Positions 41,823 to 49,907 of a stretch of DNA of 64,000 nucleotides are shown here, one piece after another. How positions within the stretch are numbered: position 1 is the first letter of the stretch; every line of letters starts with the position of its first letter. Origin of the DNA: Haloferax sp. Atlit-12N (GTDB taxonomy: Archaea > Halobacteriota > Halobacteria > Halobacteriales > Haloferacaceae). The stretch lies in contig NZ_PSYW01000002.1 in the NCBI RefSeq assembly GCF_003383095.1, positions 558,001 to 622,000 of the forward strand, given 5' to 3'. The translations under genes and the position numbers were made by a program. The notes under the pieces were generated by a model, which was not told the DNA's origin, searched no databases, and saw nothing but the letters and a program-made list of their open reading frames with translations.

Positions 41823-43039
41823 GCGGACCACTCCCAGCCCTCGACGGCGACCGTGTCGCCCTCGTCGTAGCCCTCTATCTCCTCGGGGACGACGACCCAG
41901 CCGTCTGCGAGCGCGACGCTGGAGAGGATACCCGACCCGCTCGTCCGGGTCGGCTCGGCGGTCGCCTCGTCGCCCGATGTGTCGAGTTTGACGCGGGCGA
42001 ACGTCCGCGTACCCGGCGAACTCGGGATTTTCCTGGTGAGCGTCGCTTCCTGCGTCGGCAGGGGACGCTCGGGGAGCGAGCCGACGTGCTTCAACACCGG
42101 GCGGAGGAACTGGAAGGCGTTGACGACGCAGGCGACCGGGTAGCCGGGGAGCATCACGACCGGCGTGTCTTCGACCACGCCGACCGCGACGGGGTGGCCG
42201 GGTTTGAGCGCGACGCCGTGGACCAGTACCTCGCCGATGTCGTCGATGACCTCGGGGATGAGGTCGCGCTCGCCGACCGACGACCCGCCGGTGGTGACGA
42301 CCACGTCGTGGTCGAGGTCAGATTCGACGGCTTCGCGGAGCAGGTCGGCGTCGTCGACGACGATGTCGCGGTAGCTCGCCTCGCCGCCCCAGCGCTCGAC
42401 CAGTCGGGAGACGGTCAAGCCGTTGGTCTCGATGACCTCGCCGGGGCCGGGGTCGGATTCGACGAGTTCCTCGCCGGTCGGGATGACCGAGACGCGGGGG
42501 CGTTCGAACACCGTCACCTCCTCGACGCCGACGGAGCGAAGCAGGCCGATGTCCGACGGACGAAGCTCGTGGCCGGCTTCAAACAGCGGCGTTCCCTCGC
42601 GCACGTCCTCGCCGCGCTCGCCGACGTTCTCGCCCTCCGCGAGGGCGTCGAACACTTCGAGTTCGTCGCCGAGTCGTTCGGTGTGTTCGACCATCACGAC
42701 AGCGTCGGCCCCGTCGGGCACGTCGCTGCCGGTGTGGACGCGGGCGGCCGTCCCCGGCTCGACCGGGCCGTCGACGATTCGGAGGACGTTCGGTGAGCGG
42801 CCGCTCGCGCCGAAGGTGTCCGACGCGCGGACGGCGTAGCCGTCCATGGCTGCGCGGTCGTATCCGGGCACGTCGGCGGGGGCGACCGCGTCTTCCGCGA
42901 GCGCCCGGCCGTCGGCATCGGCGAGCGGTCGGCGCACGGTTCGGTCGTGTGGCGTCGCCGCCGCGAGGAGCGCCTCCCGGGCGTCCGACAGCCGTGTTCG
43001 TTGCTTGAACCCGGCCGTGCGTCGGTCGTCGTGGTTCAT
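41819..43039 (-). CDS. moeA: Molybdopterin molybdotransferase MoeA, second paralogue
   Basis: A 406-residue stand-alone MoeA. Motifs are YDRAAMDGYAVRASDTFGASG, VSVIPTGEELVESDPGPGEVIETNG, VVVTTGGSSVGERD, and PGHPVAVGVVEDTPVVMLPGYP for metal and substrate binding. It is first in a two-gene operon with the longer MoeA. Archaea with two MoeA paralogues are thought to divide molybdenum and tungsten insertion, which is inference here. TATA: the minus strand reads GCTTTTTGC about 26 bases before the ATG. Confidence 0.93.
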   Translation of the reverse strand: MNHDDRRTAGFKQRTRLSDAREALLAAATPHDRTVRRPLADADGRALAEDAVAPADVPGYDRAAMDGYAVRASDTFGASGRSPNVLRIVDGPVEPGTAARVHTGSDVPDGADAVVMVEHTERLGDELEVFDALAEGENVGERGEDVREGTPLFEAGHELRPSDIGLLRSVGVEEVTVFERPRVSVIPTGEELVESDPGPGEVIETNGLTVSRLVERWGGEASYRDIVVDDADLLREAVESDLDHDVVVTTGGSSVGERDLIPEVIDDIGEVLVHGVALKPGHPVAVGVVEDTPVVMLPGYPVACVVNAFQFLRPVLKHVGSLPERPLPTQEATLTRKIPSSPGTRTFARVKLDTSGDEATAEPTRTSGSGILSSVALADGWVVVPEEIEGYDEGDTVAVEGWEWSA

Positions 43040-43183
43040 ACCGACCCTTCGGTTCGGGGGGCAAAAAGCGTCGGCCTCGGACGCGTCGGCGGGCGATTCC
43101 CGTGCCGCATTGTTTGCGTCTTCGCGCTCGCGCGCTCGCGCGAGACCGCCGGGTTTTTCGACCCCGACTCCCTATGAGCGTTC

Positions 43184-43552
43184 ATGTCAGCACTGCGCGA
43201 CGCGCTGTCCGACCTCCCGGACGCGGTGTTCGCCGACCTGTTGGAGTCCGAGACGTCCTACCTCTTGGTCCTCGACCTCCCGGGCGTGACCGCCGAGACG
43301 GCGGAGCTCCGTGTCGAGAAGGGCAGATTGGTCGTCGAAGCGCGACGCGACAAACGGCTTCCCGCCGAGTTCGACTACGTCCGCGAGGAGCGCCCCCTGT
43401 TCCTCGATGCCGAGGTTCCCCTTCCGCCTGACGCCGTGGCCGACGAGGCCGAGGCGTCGATGGAACGCGGGACGCTGGAGATTCGCCTCCCCAAGCGCGA
43501 GGCCGCCTCCGAGCGGACCATCCCCATTACCACCGGCGACGAAGACGCCTGA
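43184..43552 (+). CDS. Hsp20/alpha-crystallin family small heat-shock protein
   Basis: A 122-residue protein with an alpha-crystallin domain: SYLLVLDLPGVTAETAELRVEKGRLVVEARR in pieces, then FLDAEVPLPPDAVADEAEASMERGTLEIRLPKRE. The I-x-I-type anchor is weak (TIPIT at the end), and the N-terminal arm is very short (about 25 residues). It probably forms chaperone oligomers that hold unfolding proteins. The ATG at 43184 has CGGGTTTTTCG about 33 bases upstream. The ABC1-type kinase gene starts nine bases after its stop and may be co-transcribed. Confidence 0.85.
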   Translation: MSALRDALSDLPDAVFADLLESETSYLLVLDLPGVTAETAELRVEKGRLVVEARRDKRLPAEFDYVREERPLFLDAEVPLPPDAVADEAEASMERGTLEIRLPKREAASERTIPITTGDEDA

Positions 43553-43560
43553 CGAGGCGG

Positions 43561-45237
43561 GTGGTCACGCTGGTCAACCTCCGCGCCTATTGGCGGTTCC
43601 TCGTCGTCCTGTACCAGTTCTTCCCGCTTATCGTCGCGTACACCCGTGACAAGCGGAAATACCTCCTGTTCGGCGGGGGGCGACGCGTCACGACCGAGAT
43701 GCGCGTCAAGCGCGCCGACGTCCTCTTGGAGTCGCTACTGACGCTCGGGCCGACGTTCATCAAGCTCGGACAACTGCTGTCGACGCGCCCCGACATCCTC
43801 CCCCCGGAGTACATCGAGGTGCTCGGAAGCCTTCAGGACGACGTGCCGCCCGCGCCGTGGGACGAGTCGAAGGCTGTCCTCGAAGCGGAACTCGGTCCCG
43901 TCGGCGAGGCGTTCGACTCGTTCGACACCGAGCCGATAAGCGGCGCGAGCCTCGGACAGGTGTACGTCGCCGAGTACGAAGGCGAGAAAGTGGCCGTCAA
44001 GGTCCGCCGGCCCGGTATCGAGGACCTCGTCGAGGCCGACCTCCGGGTGATTCGGTGGTCCATGCCGCTGCTCATGCGGTTTATCGGCGAGGGACGGGCG
44101 TTCTCGCTGGAGAACCTCGCCGACGAGTTCGCCAAGACCATCCGCGAGGAGATGGACTACGACGAGGAGGCCGAGACGCTCGTCGAGATTCAGGAGAACT
44201 TCGCGGACGACGACACGCTCGTCATCCCCGAACCGATTCCTGAACGCTCCGACGACCGGGTGCTCACGATGGAGTACCTCCCCGGGACGAAGATAAACAA
44301 CATCGACGCGTTGGACGACCTCGGCGTCGACCGGACCGAACTGGCGACGAACCTCCAGCGAATCTATCTCCAGATGATCGTCGAGGACGGCGTCTTCCAC
44401 GCCGACCCTCACCCGGGGAACCTCTCCGTGACCGACGACGGCCGCATCATCTTCTACGACTTCGGGATGCACGGCGAGGTCGACCCGTTCATCCAGGACA
44501 AAATCGTGGAGTTCTACATCGCCGTCGCCAACCAAGACGTCGACGGCATCCTCGACACGCTCATCGAGATGGGGACGCTCAGCCCGAACGTCGACCGGCA
44601 GGTGATGGGCGACGTGATGGAACTGGCCATCGCCGACGCCCGCGGTGACGACATCGAGCAGTACCGCGTCAACCAGATCCTCGAACAGGTCGAATCGACC
44701 ATCTACGAGTTCCCGCTTCGGCTCCCGCGGAACCTCGCGCTCGTGCTCCGGGTCGCCGGCGTCGTCGAGGGCGTCTGCGTCACGCTGGACCCCGAGTTCG
44801 ACTTCATCTCGGTGGCGACCGACTACCTGACCGAGGAGGGCTACCGGGAAGAGAGCGTCCAGAAAATCATCGAGGGCGTCGGCCAGCAGGGCCAAAAGAC
44901 CGCCCAGTCGCTGTTCCGCGTGCCGCCCAAACTCGAACGCGTCCTCGACCGGGCGGACCGCGACAACCTGACGCTCAACGTTCGGCTGGAGGACAACCGC
45001 GGCATCCTCGACAAACTGGCCAAGCGGCTCATCTACGGCATCTTCCTGTCGTTCGGCTTCGTCTCGACGGTCATCATCTACGCGTTGAACCCGGAGAACC
45101 TCGTCGCGGTCGGCGCGGCGGGCGCGCCGACGGGCGTCGTCGCCCTGCTCCTCTGGCGGTCGTTCCGCTCGCGGAAGGGGATCCGGGCGACGCCGCAGTT
45201 CACCCGGCAGAACCTCAAAGAGCGCCGCAGAGAGTAA
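43561..45237 (+). CDS. ABC1/AarF/UbiB-family atypical kinase
   Basis: A 558-residue protein-kinase-like membrane protein. The family N-terminal motif TFIKLGQLLSTRPDILP (KxGQ) is present, then the Ala-rich loop SGASLGQVYVAEYEGEKVAVKV with the nucleotide lysine. The catalytic and metal parts are GVFHADPHPGNLSV and IIFYDFGMHG. Two hydrophobic helices near the C terminus (about 475-520) would anchor it. UbiB-like proteins act in isoprenoid-quinone or lipid homeostasis as ATPases; in haloarchaea the target may be menaquinone. The start is GTG at 43561, just after the Hsp20 stop. Confidence 0.93.
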   Translation: MVTLVNLRAYWRFLVVLYQFFPLIVAYTRDKRKYLLFGGGRRVTTEMRVKRADVLLESLLTLGPTFIKLGQLLSTRPDILPPEYIEVLGSLQDDVPPAPWDESKAVLEAELGPVGEAFDSFDTEPISGASLGQVYVAEYEGEKVAVKVRRPGIEDLVEADLRVIRWSMPLLMRFIGEGRAFSLENLADEFAKTIREEMDYDEEAETLVEIQENFADDDTLVIPEPIPERSDDRVLTMEYLPGTKINNIDALDDLGVDRTELATNLQRIYLQMIVEDGVFHADPHPGNLSVTDDGRIIFYDFGMHGEVDPFIQDKIVEFYIAVANQDVDGILDTLIEMGTLSPNVDRQVMGDVMELAIADARGDDIEQYRVNQILEQVESTIYEFPLRLPRNLALVLRVAGVVEGVCVTLDPEFDFISVATDYLTEEGYREESVQKIIEGVGQQGQKTAQSLFRVPPKLERVLDRADRDNLTLNVRLEDNRGILDKLAKRLIYGIFLSFGFVSTVIIYALNPENLVAVGAAGAPTGVVALLLWRSFRSRKGIRATPQFTRQNLKERRRE

Positions 45238-45294
45238 TCAAAGCTGAGAATCGAACGCGTAATTTTATCGGCTCCCGCCGATACACTCTCGCTC

Positions 45295-45723
45295 ATGACG
45301 GAGTGGCGACCGGTGTTCGTGGGGGTGTGTCTCGCCGCATGCACCGAATCGCTCGTCTACGCGATGACGGGCCAGTTCACCCTCGTCGGCGGGGTCACAG
45401 GGAGCGCGCTCGCCGGATACGTCGTCGGCACCGACCCAGCCGACGGCGGGTGGCACGGCCTCATGGCCGGCGTCGTCTGGGGCTGTCTGCTCATGCCGGT
45501 CTCGGTGCTTCTCACCTTCCTCGAACGGACGCCGATTCTCTTTCCGTTCCAGTACCTCATCCCGATGTTCGAGACGGCAGGCGAACTGACGACCGCCATC
45601 ATGCTGGCGCTCGCGCTCCCGAACGTCGCATCCGGGGCGCTCGGGAGCCTCGCCAGACGGGACGCGGCGGGGACGTGGTTCGACCCGGAGATGGCCGAGG
45701 TCGACGCGGTCGAAGACGCGTGA
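45295..45723 (+). CDS. DUF5518-like small membrane protein
   Basis: A 142-residue protein with four hydrophobic segments (for example PVFVGVCLAACTESLVYAMTG and GLMAGVVWGCLLMPVSVLLTF). The Gly-rich VGGVTGSALAGYVVG loop is typical of the haloarchaeal DUF5518 family; this assignment is from memory. The function is unknown. The TATA box AATTTTATC is about 30 bases upstream of the ATG at 45295. Confidence 0.68.
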   Translation: MTEWRPVFVGVCLAACTESLVYAMTGQFTLVGGVTGSALAGYVVGTDPADGGWHGLMAGVVWGCLLMPVSVLLTFLERTPILFPFQYLIPMFETAGELTTAIMLALALPNVASGALGSLARRDAAGTWFDPEMAEVDAVEDA

Positions 45724-45787
45724 CCGAGCGGGCCGACGCCCGCGATTTTCACGGTAAGGATTCGCGTGCGAAGACGGTTCCAAACCG

Positions 45788-45793
45788 TTTATA
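45788..45793 (+). promoter_or_regulatory. TATA box of the aIF5A gene
   Basis: TTTATA (CCGTTTATACC context), centred 27 bases before the ATG at 45818. This is a consensus haloarchaeal promoter for a highly expressed gene. Confidence 0.65.
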
Positions 45794-45817
45794 CCCTCCA
45801 TCCGATAACGGAGAGAC

Positions 45818-46192
45818 ATGGCGAAAGAGCAGAAGCAGGTGCGCGAGCTCCAAGAAGGAAGCTACGTCATGATGGAAGAAAAGCCGTGCAAAATCAACGC
45901 CTACAGTACTGCCAAGCCGGGCAAGCACGGCAGCGCGAAGGCGCGCGTCGAAGCCCGCGGCGTCTTCGACAGCAAGAAGCGCTCGCTCTCCCAGCCTGTC
46001 GACGCGAAGGTGTGGGTGCCCATCATCGAGCGGAAGCAGGGTCAGGTCGTCTCCGTCACCGGTGAGGACGCCCAGATCATGGACCTCGAGACCTACCAGA
46101 CGTTCACGATGCGCATCCCCGAGGAAGAAGACCTCAACCCCGAAGACGAGATCGAGTACCTCGAGTACGAAGGCCAGCGAAAGATCGTCTAA
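45818..46192 (+). CDS. eif5A: Translation factor aIF5A
   Basis: A 124-residue factor that relieves ribosome stalling. The modification lysine is K36 in the loop [13 protein letters not shown], the site of deoxyhypusine/hypusine. The N-terminal SH3-like barrel and C-terminal OB fold ([19 protein letters not shown], then [13 protein letters not shown]) are complete. The agmatinase-like gene starts 17 bases downstream and deoxyhypusine synthase is 1.7 kb further, so factor and modification enzymes are clustered. The AGAAAG start region is preceded by a strong TATA box. Confidence 0.98.
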   Translation: MAKEQKQVRELQEGSYVMMEEKPCKINAYSTAKPGKHGSAKARVEARGVFDSKKRSLSQPVDAKVWVPIIERKQGQVVSVTGEDAQIMDLETYQTFTMRIPEEEDLNPEDEIEYLEYEGQRKIV

Positions 46193-46208
46193 ACCGGGGG
46201 TCACAGAG

Positions 46209-47030
46209 ATGTTCCCCGGAGCAATCGCAGACCGCGAGGTCGCCGACTACGTGCTTCTCGGCGCTCCGCTCGACATCTCGACGTCCTTCCAACCCGGAAC
46301 CCGTTTCGGACCGAATCGAATCCGTCGGTTCGCCGAGTCGTTCGACGACTACGACCGGCGCACCGACCAGTTTTTCACTGACTTACGCGTCCACGACGCG
46401 GGCGACGTCCGCGCGTGGGACGACGCACCTGAGTACGTCGAATGGCTCGCCGGGAGCGTCCGCGACGCCATCTGGGACGACGCCGCCCCAATCGTCCTCG
46501 GCGGCGAGCACACCGTCACCGCCGCCGGCGTCACCGGCGTCGAACCCGACGTGTTCGTCTGTCTCGACGCCCACCTCGACCTCCGCCGCGAGTACGACGG
46601 CAACGAGTGGAGCCACGCTACCGTCACCCGCCGCGTCCTCGACGAACTCGGCGTCGACGAGGCCGTGATTCTCGGTGCGCGAACCGGCTCACCCGACGAG
46701 TGGGAGCGCGCCGAAGCCGACGACGTGACCGTGGTCGAACCCGAGGCCGTCCCCGACTGGGAGCCCGAGTTCGACGACGACCAGTCCGTCTACCTGAGCG
46801 TCGACATCGACGCCGCCGACCCGGCGTTCGCACCCGGCACGGGCACCAAAGAGCCGTTCGGGCTCACCTCCCGGGAGATGCGAGACGTGGTCCGAGCGGT
46901 CGCGCCCCATACCGACGGCTTCGACGTGGTCGAGGTCAACGACCGCGACGACGGACAGGCCGCGTCGCTGGCGGCGAAGCTCCTCCGGGAGTTCGTCTTC
47001 TCGCACGCCGCCGGGCGGGCAGACGAGTAA
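46209..47030 (+). CDS. speB: Agmatinase-family ureohydrolase (hypusine pathway)
   Basis: A 273-residue ureohydrolase. The metal-binding motifs are VLGGEHTVTAAGV (His), CLDAHLDLRREYDGNEWSHA (Asp/His) and YLSVDIDAADPAFAPGTGTKEP (Asp). In H. volcanii an agmatinase linked to eIF5A has been reported to act in the halophile pathway, in which agmatine is attached to the lysine and then cleaved to deoxyhypusine. The position 17 bases after aIF5A supports the same role here. The length is slightly shorter than bacterial SpeB. Confidence 0.93.
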   Translation: MFPGAIADREVADYVLLGAPLDISTSFQPGTRFGPNRIRRFAESFDDYDRRTDQFFTDLRVHDAGDVRAWDDAPEYVEWLAGSVRDAIWDDAAPIVLGGEHTVTAAGVTGVEPDVFVCLDAHLDLRREYDGNEWSHATVTRRVLDELGVDEAVILGARTGSPDEWERAEADDVTVVEPEAVPDWEPEFDDDQSVYLSVDIDAADPAFAPGTGTKEPFGLTSREMRDVVRAVAPHTDGFDVVEVNDRDDGQAASLAAKLLREFVFSHAAGRADE

Positions 47031-47084
47031 CCGACCCGCGGCAAACCCCGTTCCTTACAAGTCCCCGAGTCACGACTCCCCGGT

Positions 47085-47846
47085 ATGCAGCTCTCCGACA
47101 TCGTCGCCCGACTCGACGAGACGCTCGCGACCGACGACTTCGCCGACGTGGACGCCAGCGCAAACGGCCTGCAGGTCGGCCCCGAGGAGAAGTCGGTCGA
47201 GAAGGTCGCCTTCGCGGTCGACGCCGCGGAGGCGACTATCGACGCCGCACTCGACGCCGACGCGGACCTCCTCGTCGTCCACCACGGACTCGTCTGGGGC
47301 GGCCTCGACCGGGTGACCGGCCGCGACTTCGACCGCATCGAGCCGCTGCTTCGCGGCGACCTCGCGCTCTACGTCTCGCACCTCCCACTGGACGGCCATC
47401 AGGAACTCGGCAACGCCGCCGGCGTCGCGGACCATCTCGGCCTCGCGGACACCGAACCGTTCGGGTCGCTCGGACCGATTCACATCGGGCAAGCCGGGGA
47501 ACTCGCGTCGCCGAAGACCGCCGACCAAGTCCGCGCGTCGCTCGACGAACTGGACGGGAGCGCGGGCACGACCGTCCTCGATTTCGGCCCCGACGAGCTT
47601 TCGTCGGTCGCGGTCGTCACCGGCTCCGGCGTCGATTGGCTGGACGAGGCTATCGACCGCGGTGTCGACGCGCTCGTCACTGGCGAGGGCAAACAGAAGG
47701 TGTACCACGAGGCGCGCGAGGCCGGAATTTCGGTGTTCCTCGCGGGCCACTACGCGACCGAGACGTTCGGAGTGCGGAGCCTGCGCAACCTCGCCGACGA
47801 GTGGGGACTGGAGACCGAGTACGTCAGTCACCCGACCGGGCTGTAG
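47085..47846 (+). CDS. Nif3-like dinuclear-metal protein (GTP cyclohydrolase I type 2-like)
   Basis: A 253-residue Nif3/DUF34-family protein. The di-metal site motifs are VVHHGLVWGG (His-His), YVSHLPLDGHQELGNA (His/Asp region) and the C-terminal FLAGHYATETFGV (His, Glu). Members form toroidal hexamers. Many are annotated as GTP cyclohydrolase type 2 without proof, and a role in metal or NAD-repair chemistry has been proposed. It lies between two hypusine genes but has its own weak TATA, so the link may be incidental. Confidence 0.9.
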   Translation: MQLSDIVARLDETLATDDFADVDASANGLQVGPEEKSVEKVAFAVDAAEATIDAALDADADLLVVHHGLVWGGLDRVTGRDFDRIEPLLRGDLALYVSHLPLDGHQELGNAAGVADHLGLADTEPFGSLGPIHIGQAGELASPKTADQVRASLDELDGSAGTTVLDFGPDELSSVAVVTGSGVDWLDEAIDRGVDALVTGEGKQKVYHEAREAGISVFLAGHYATETFGVRSLRNLADEWGLETEYVSHPTGL

Positions 47847-47927
47847 GCGCGACCGAGCGCCCGACACCCCATCGCACGGTCCCGTCGGACCGGGGCGTTC
47901 AAACGCTCGGCCGACGCACTCCTTCGC

Positions 47928-49007
47928 ATGAGCGACCACGACGACGACGGCTACGAGATGCCGGACCGAGAGGAGTTCCAACACGACCCGCTGGGCCACG
48001 CCGAGGTCCGCGGCGGCATGACCGTCGGCGAGTTAGTCGAGCAGTACGGCCACGCGGGCATCGGCGCGGCCGACGTGCACGAGGCCGCCGACATCTACGC
48101 CGAGATGCTGGCTGACGACGACTGCACGGTGTTCATGTCGCTGGCCGGCGCGATGGTCCCGACCGGGATGCGCAAGGTCGTCTCCGACCTCATCCGCGAC
48201 GGCTACGTGGACGCCCTCGTGACGACGGGCGCGAACCTCACCCACGACGCCATCGAGGCCATCGGGGGCAAGCACCATCACGGACGAGCTCATCCGGACC
48301 CGTCCAGTTCCCCCTCGCACGGCTCGCGGGAACACGGTGCTGAGCACCACGGCGAGAAGACCGAACGCGAGCACGACGAGACGCTCCGCGACGAGGAGGT
48401 CGACCGCATCTACAACGTCTATCTCCCGCAGGAGCATTTCGCGCTGTTCGAGTCGCATCTCCGAAGTGAGGTGTTTCCGGCGCTGGAAGAAGAGGGAACC
48501 GTCAGCATCGCCGACCTCTGCCGCGAACTCGGCCGCGCTAACAGCGAGGTCAACGACCGCGAGGGAATCGACGAAGACGCCGGCGTCGCCGCCGCGGCCT
48601 ACGAGGCCGACGTGCCCATCTACTGCCCCGCAGTGCAGGACTCCGTCCTCGGCCTACAGGCGTGGATGTACTCGCAGACCTCGTCGTTCTCGCTGGACGC
48701 GCTGGCCGACATGACGCCGCTGACCGACCTCGCGTACGACGCGGACACGGCCGGCTGTCTCCTCGTCGGCGGCGGCGTCCCGAAGAACTTCACGCTCCAG
48801 ACGATGCTCGTCACGCCCGGCGCGTACGACTACGGCGTCCAGATTACGATGGACCCGTCCGCGACCGGCGGCCTCTCGGGCGCGACGCTTGACGAGGCGC
48901 GCTCGTGGGGCAAACTGGAGAAGGACGCCCGCAACACGACGGTCCTCGGCGACGCGACTATCATGCTCCCGCTGCTCGTCGCCGCGGCGCGCGAGCGAAT
49001 CGAGTAA
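47928..49007 (+). CDS. dys: Deoxyhypusine synthase
   Basis: A 359-residue NAD-dependent enzyme that transfers an aminobutyl (or, in halophiles, agmatine-derived) group to the aIF5A lysine. The catalytic lysine is K286 in VGGGVPKNFTLQ. NAD-binding parts are FMSLAGAMVPTGMRK and LVTTGANLTHDAIEAIG. A His/Glu-rich insertion (about 115-150, containing KHHHGRAHP and HGAEHHGEK) is an extension not found in typical synthases and may bind metal or be disordered. It is clustered with aIF5A and agmatinase. Confidence 0.95.
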   Translation: MSDHDDDGYEMPDREEFQHDPLGHAEVRGGMTVGELVEQYGHAGIGAADVHEAADIYAEMLADDDCTVFMSLAGAMVPTGMRKVVSDLIRDGYVDALVTTGANLTHDAIEAIGGKHHHGRAHPDPSSSPSHGSREHGAEHHGEKTEREHDETLRDEEVDRIYNVYLPQEHFALFESHLRSEVFPALEEEGTVSIADLCRELGRANSEVNDREGIDEDAGVAAAAYEADVPIYCPAVQDSVLGLQAWMYSQTSSFSLDALADMTPLTDLAYDADTAGCLLVGGGVPKNFTLQTMLVTPGAYDYGVQITMDPSATGGLSGATLDEARSWGKLEKDARNTTVLGDATIMLPLLVAAARERIE

Positions 49008-49115
49008 CGCCGCAGGGCCCGCAGACGGCCGCGGCGGACCGCTCTCCCGGCCGGCGCGTGCATCGCGTCAGGTGGGATACTTTTTTGCCCGGTGGGAACC
49101 CTTCCACGCCAACGA

Positions 49116-49805
49116 ATGGCACGAAAGGGTGCACAGGGCGTTCGCGTCTGCCTCGACATCTGGCACCCGGACTGCTGGACGCTACAGGTGACGAAAGAGA
49201 CGAGCGGTGGCCTGCTCGGTCACGGCGTCCACGAGATAGACGGCCTCGCAAACGGGCGTTTCACTGCCTACGCCGACACAACCGAGGAGGTCGACGAACT
49301 GCTCGCGGCCATCCGCGCGTCCCCGCTGACCGAGTCGGTATGGGAGACCGACGAACACGACGGCGACGTCGGGGTCCCGGGGAGCGCGGCCCGCGGCATC
49401 GTCGTCCGCTACGAACTCCAGAACTCCATCAACGACGCCCTCGTCTCCCGGGGGTTCATCCCCGACGAGCCGGTTCGGATGCAGGGCGGCCGCGAGCGCT
49501 GGACCGTGCTCGTCCACGAGACGCGCCAGACCGTCCACGAGCGGCTAGAAGAGATTCGAACGGAGCGAAACGCCGATATCGACGTGGAACTCATCACCGC
49601 CCCCGAAGACGGCGGCGGCATGTTCCGGACCGACGCGCTCTCCGAGCGCCAGCGTGAGGTGTACGAACTGGCCCGCCGCCGCGACTACTACACGTGGCCC
49701 CGCGAGGTGAGCGCCGCGTCGCTGGCGGCCGAATTGGACATCTCGAAGGCGACGCTCCTCGAACACCTCCGGAAAGCCGAATCGAAACTGCTCGGCGACT
49801 ACTGA
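49116..49805 (+). CDS. Bacterio-opsin-activator-type HTH-10 regulator
   Basis: A 229-residue transcription regulator of the Bat/HTH_10 family. The N-terminal 150 residues form the sensor-like region of this family (RVCLDIWHPDCWTLQVT with Cys, His and Trp). The C-terminal helix-turn-helix is LSERQREVYELARRRDYYTWPREVSAASLAAELDISKATLLEHLRKAE, quoted by its parts LSERQREVYELA and AAELDISKATLLEHL. The target genes are unknown. The APC permease is downstream on the same strand, with its own promoter. The start at 49116 has TACTTTTTTG about 33 bases upstream. Confidence 0.9.
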   Translation: MARKGAQGVRVCLDIWHPDCWTLQVTKETSGGLLGHGVHEIDGLANGRFTAYADTTEEVDELLAAIRASPLTESVWETDEHDGDVGVPGSAARGIVVRYELQNSINDALVSRGFIPDEPVRMQGGRERWTVLVHETRQTVHERLEEIRTERNADIDVELITAPEDGGGMFRTDALSERQREVYELARRRDYYTWPREVSAASLAAELDISKATLLEHLRKAESKLLGDY

Positions 49806-49907
49806 CTCCGTTCTTCGGGTTCTCGGGTCGAAATCCGGCGGGTTCGCCGTCCACCCCACTCATGAGAGGGAGGGGTACTTTACGCGACAACTGACCCATG
49901 TGATAGC

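Noticed and set aside
43125-43145. Alternating CG-rich palindromes (CTCGCGCGAG) upstream of Hsp20
   Set aside because: Simple GC-rich repeats like this arise easily in this composition and do not align with the promoter position.
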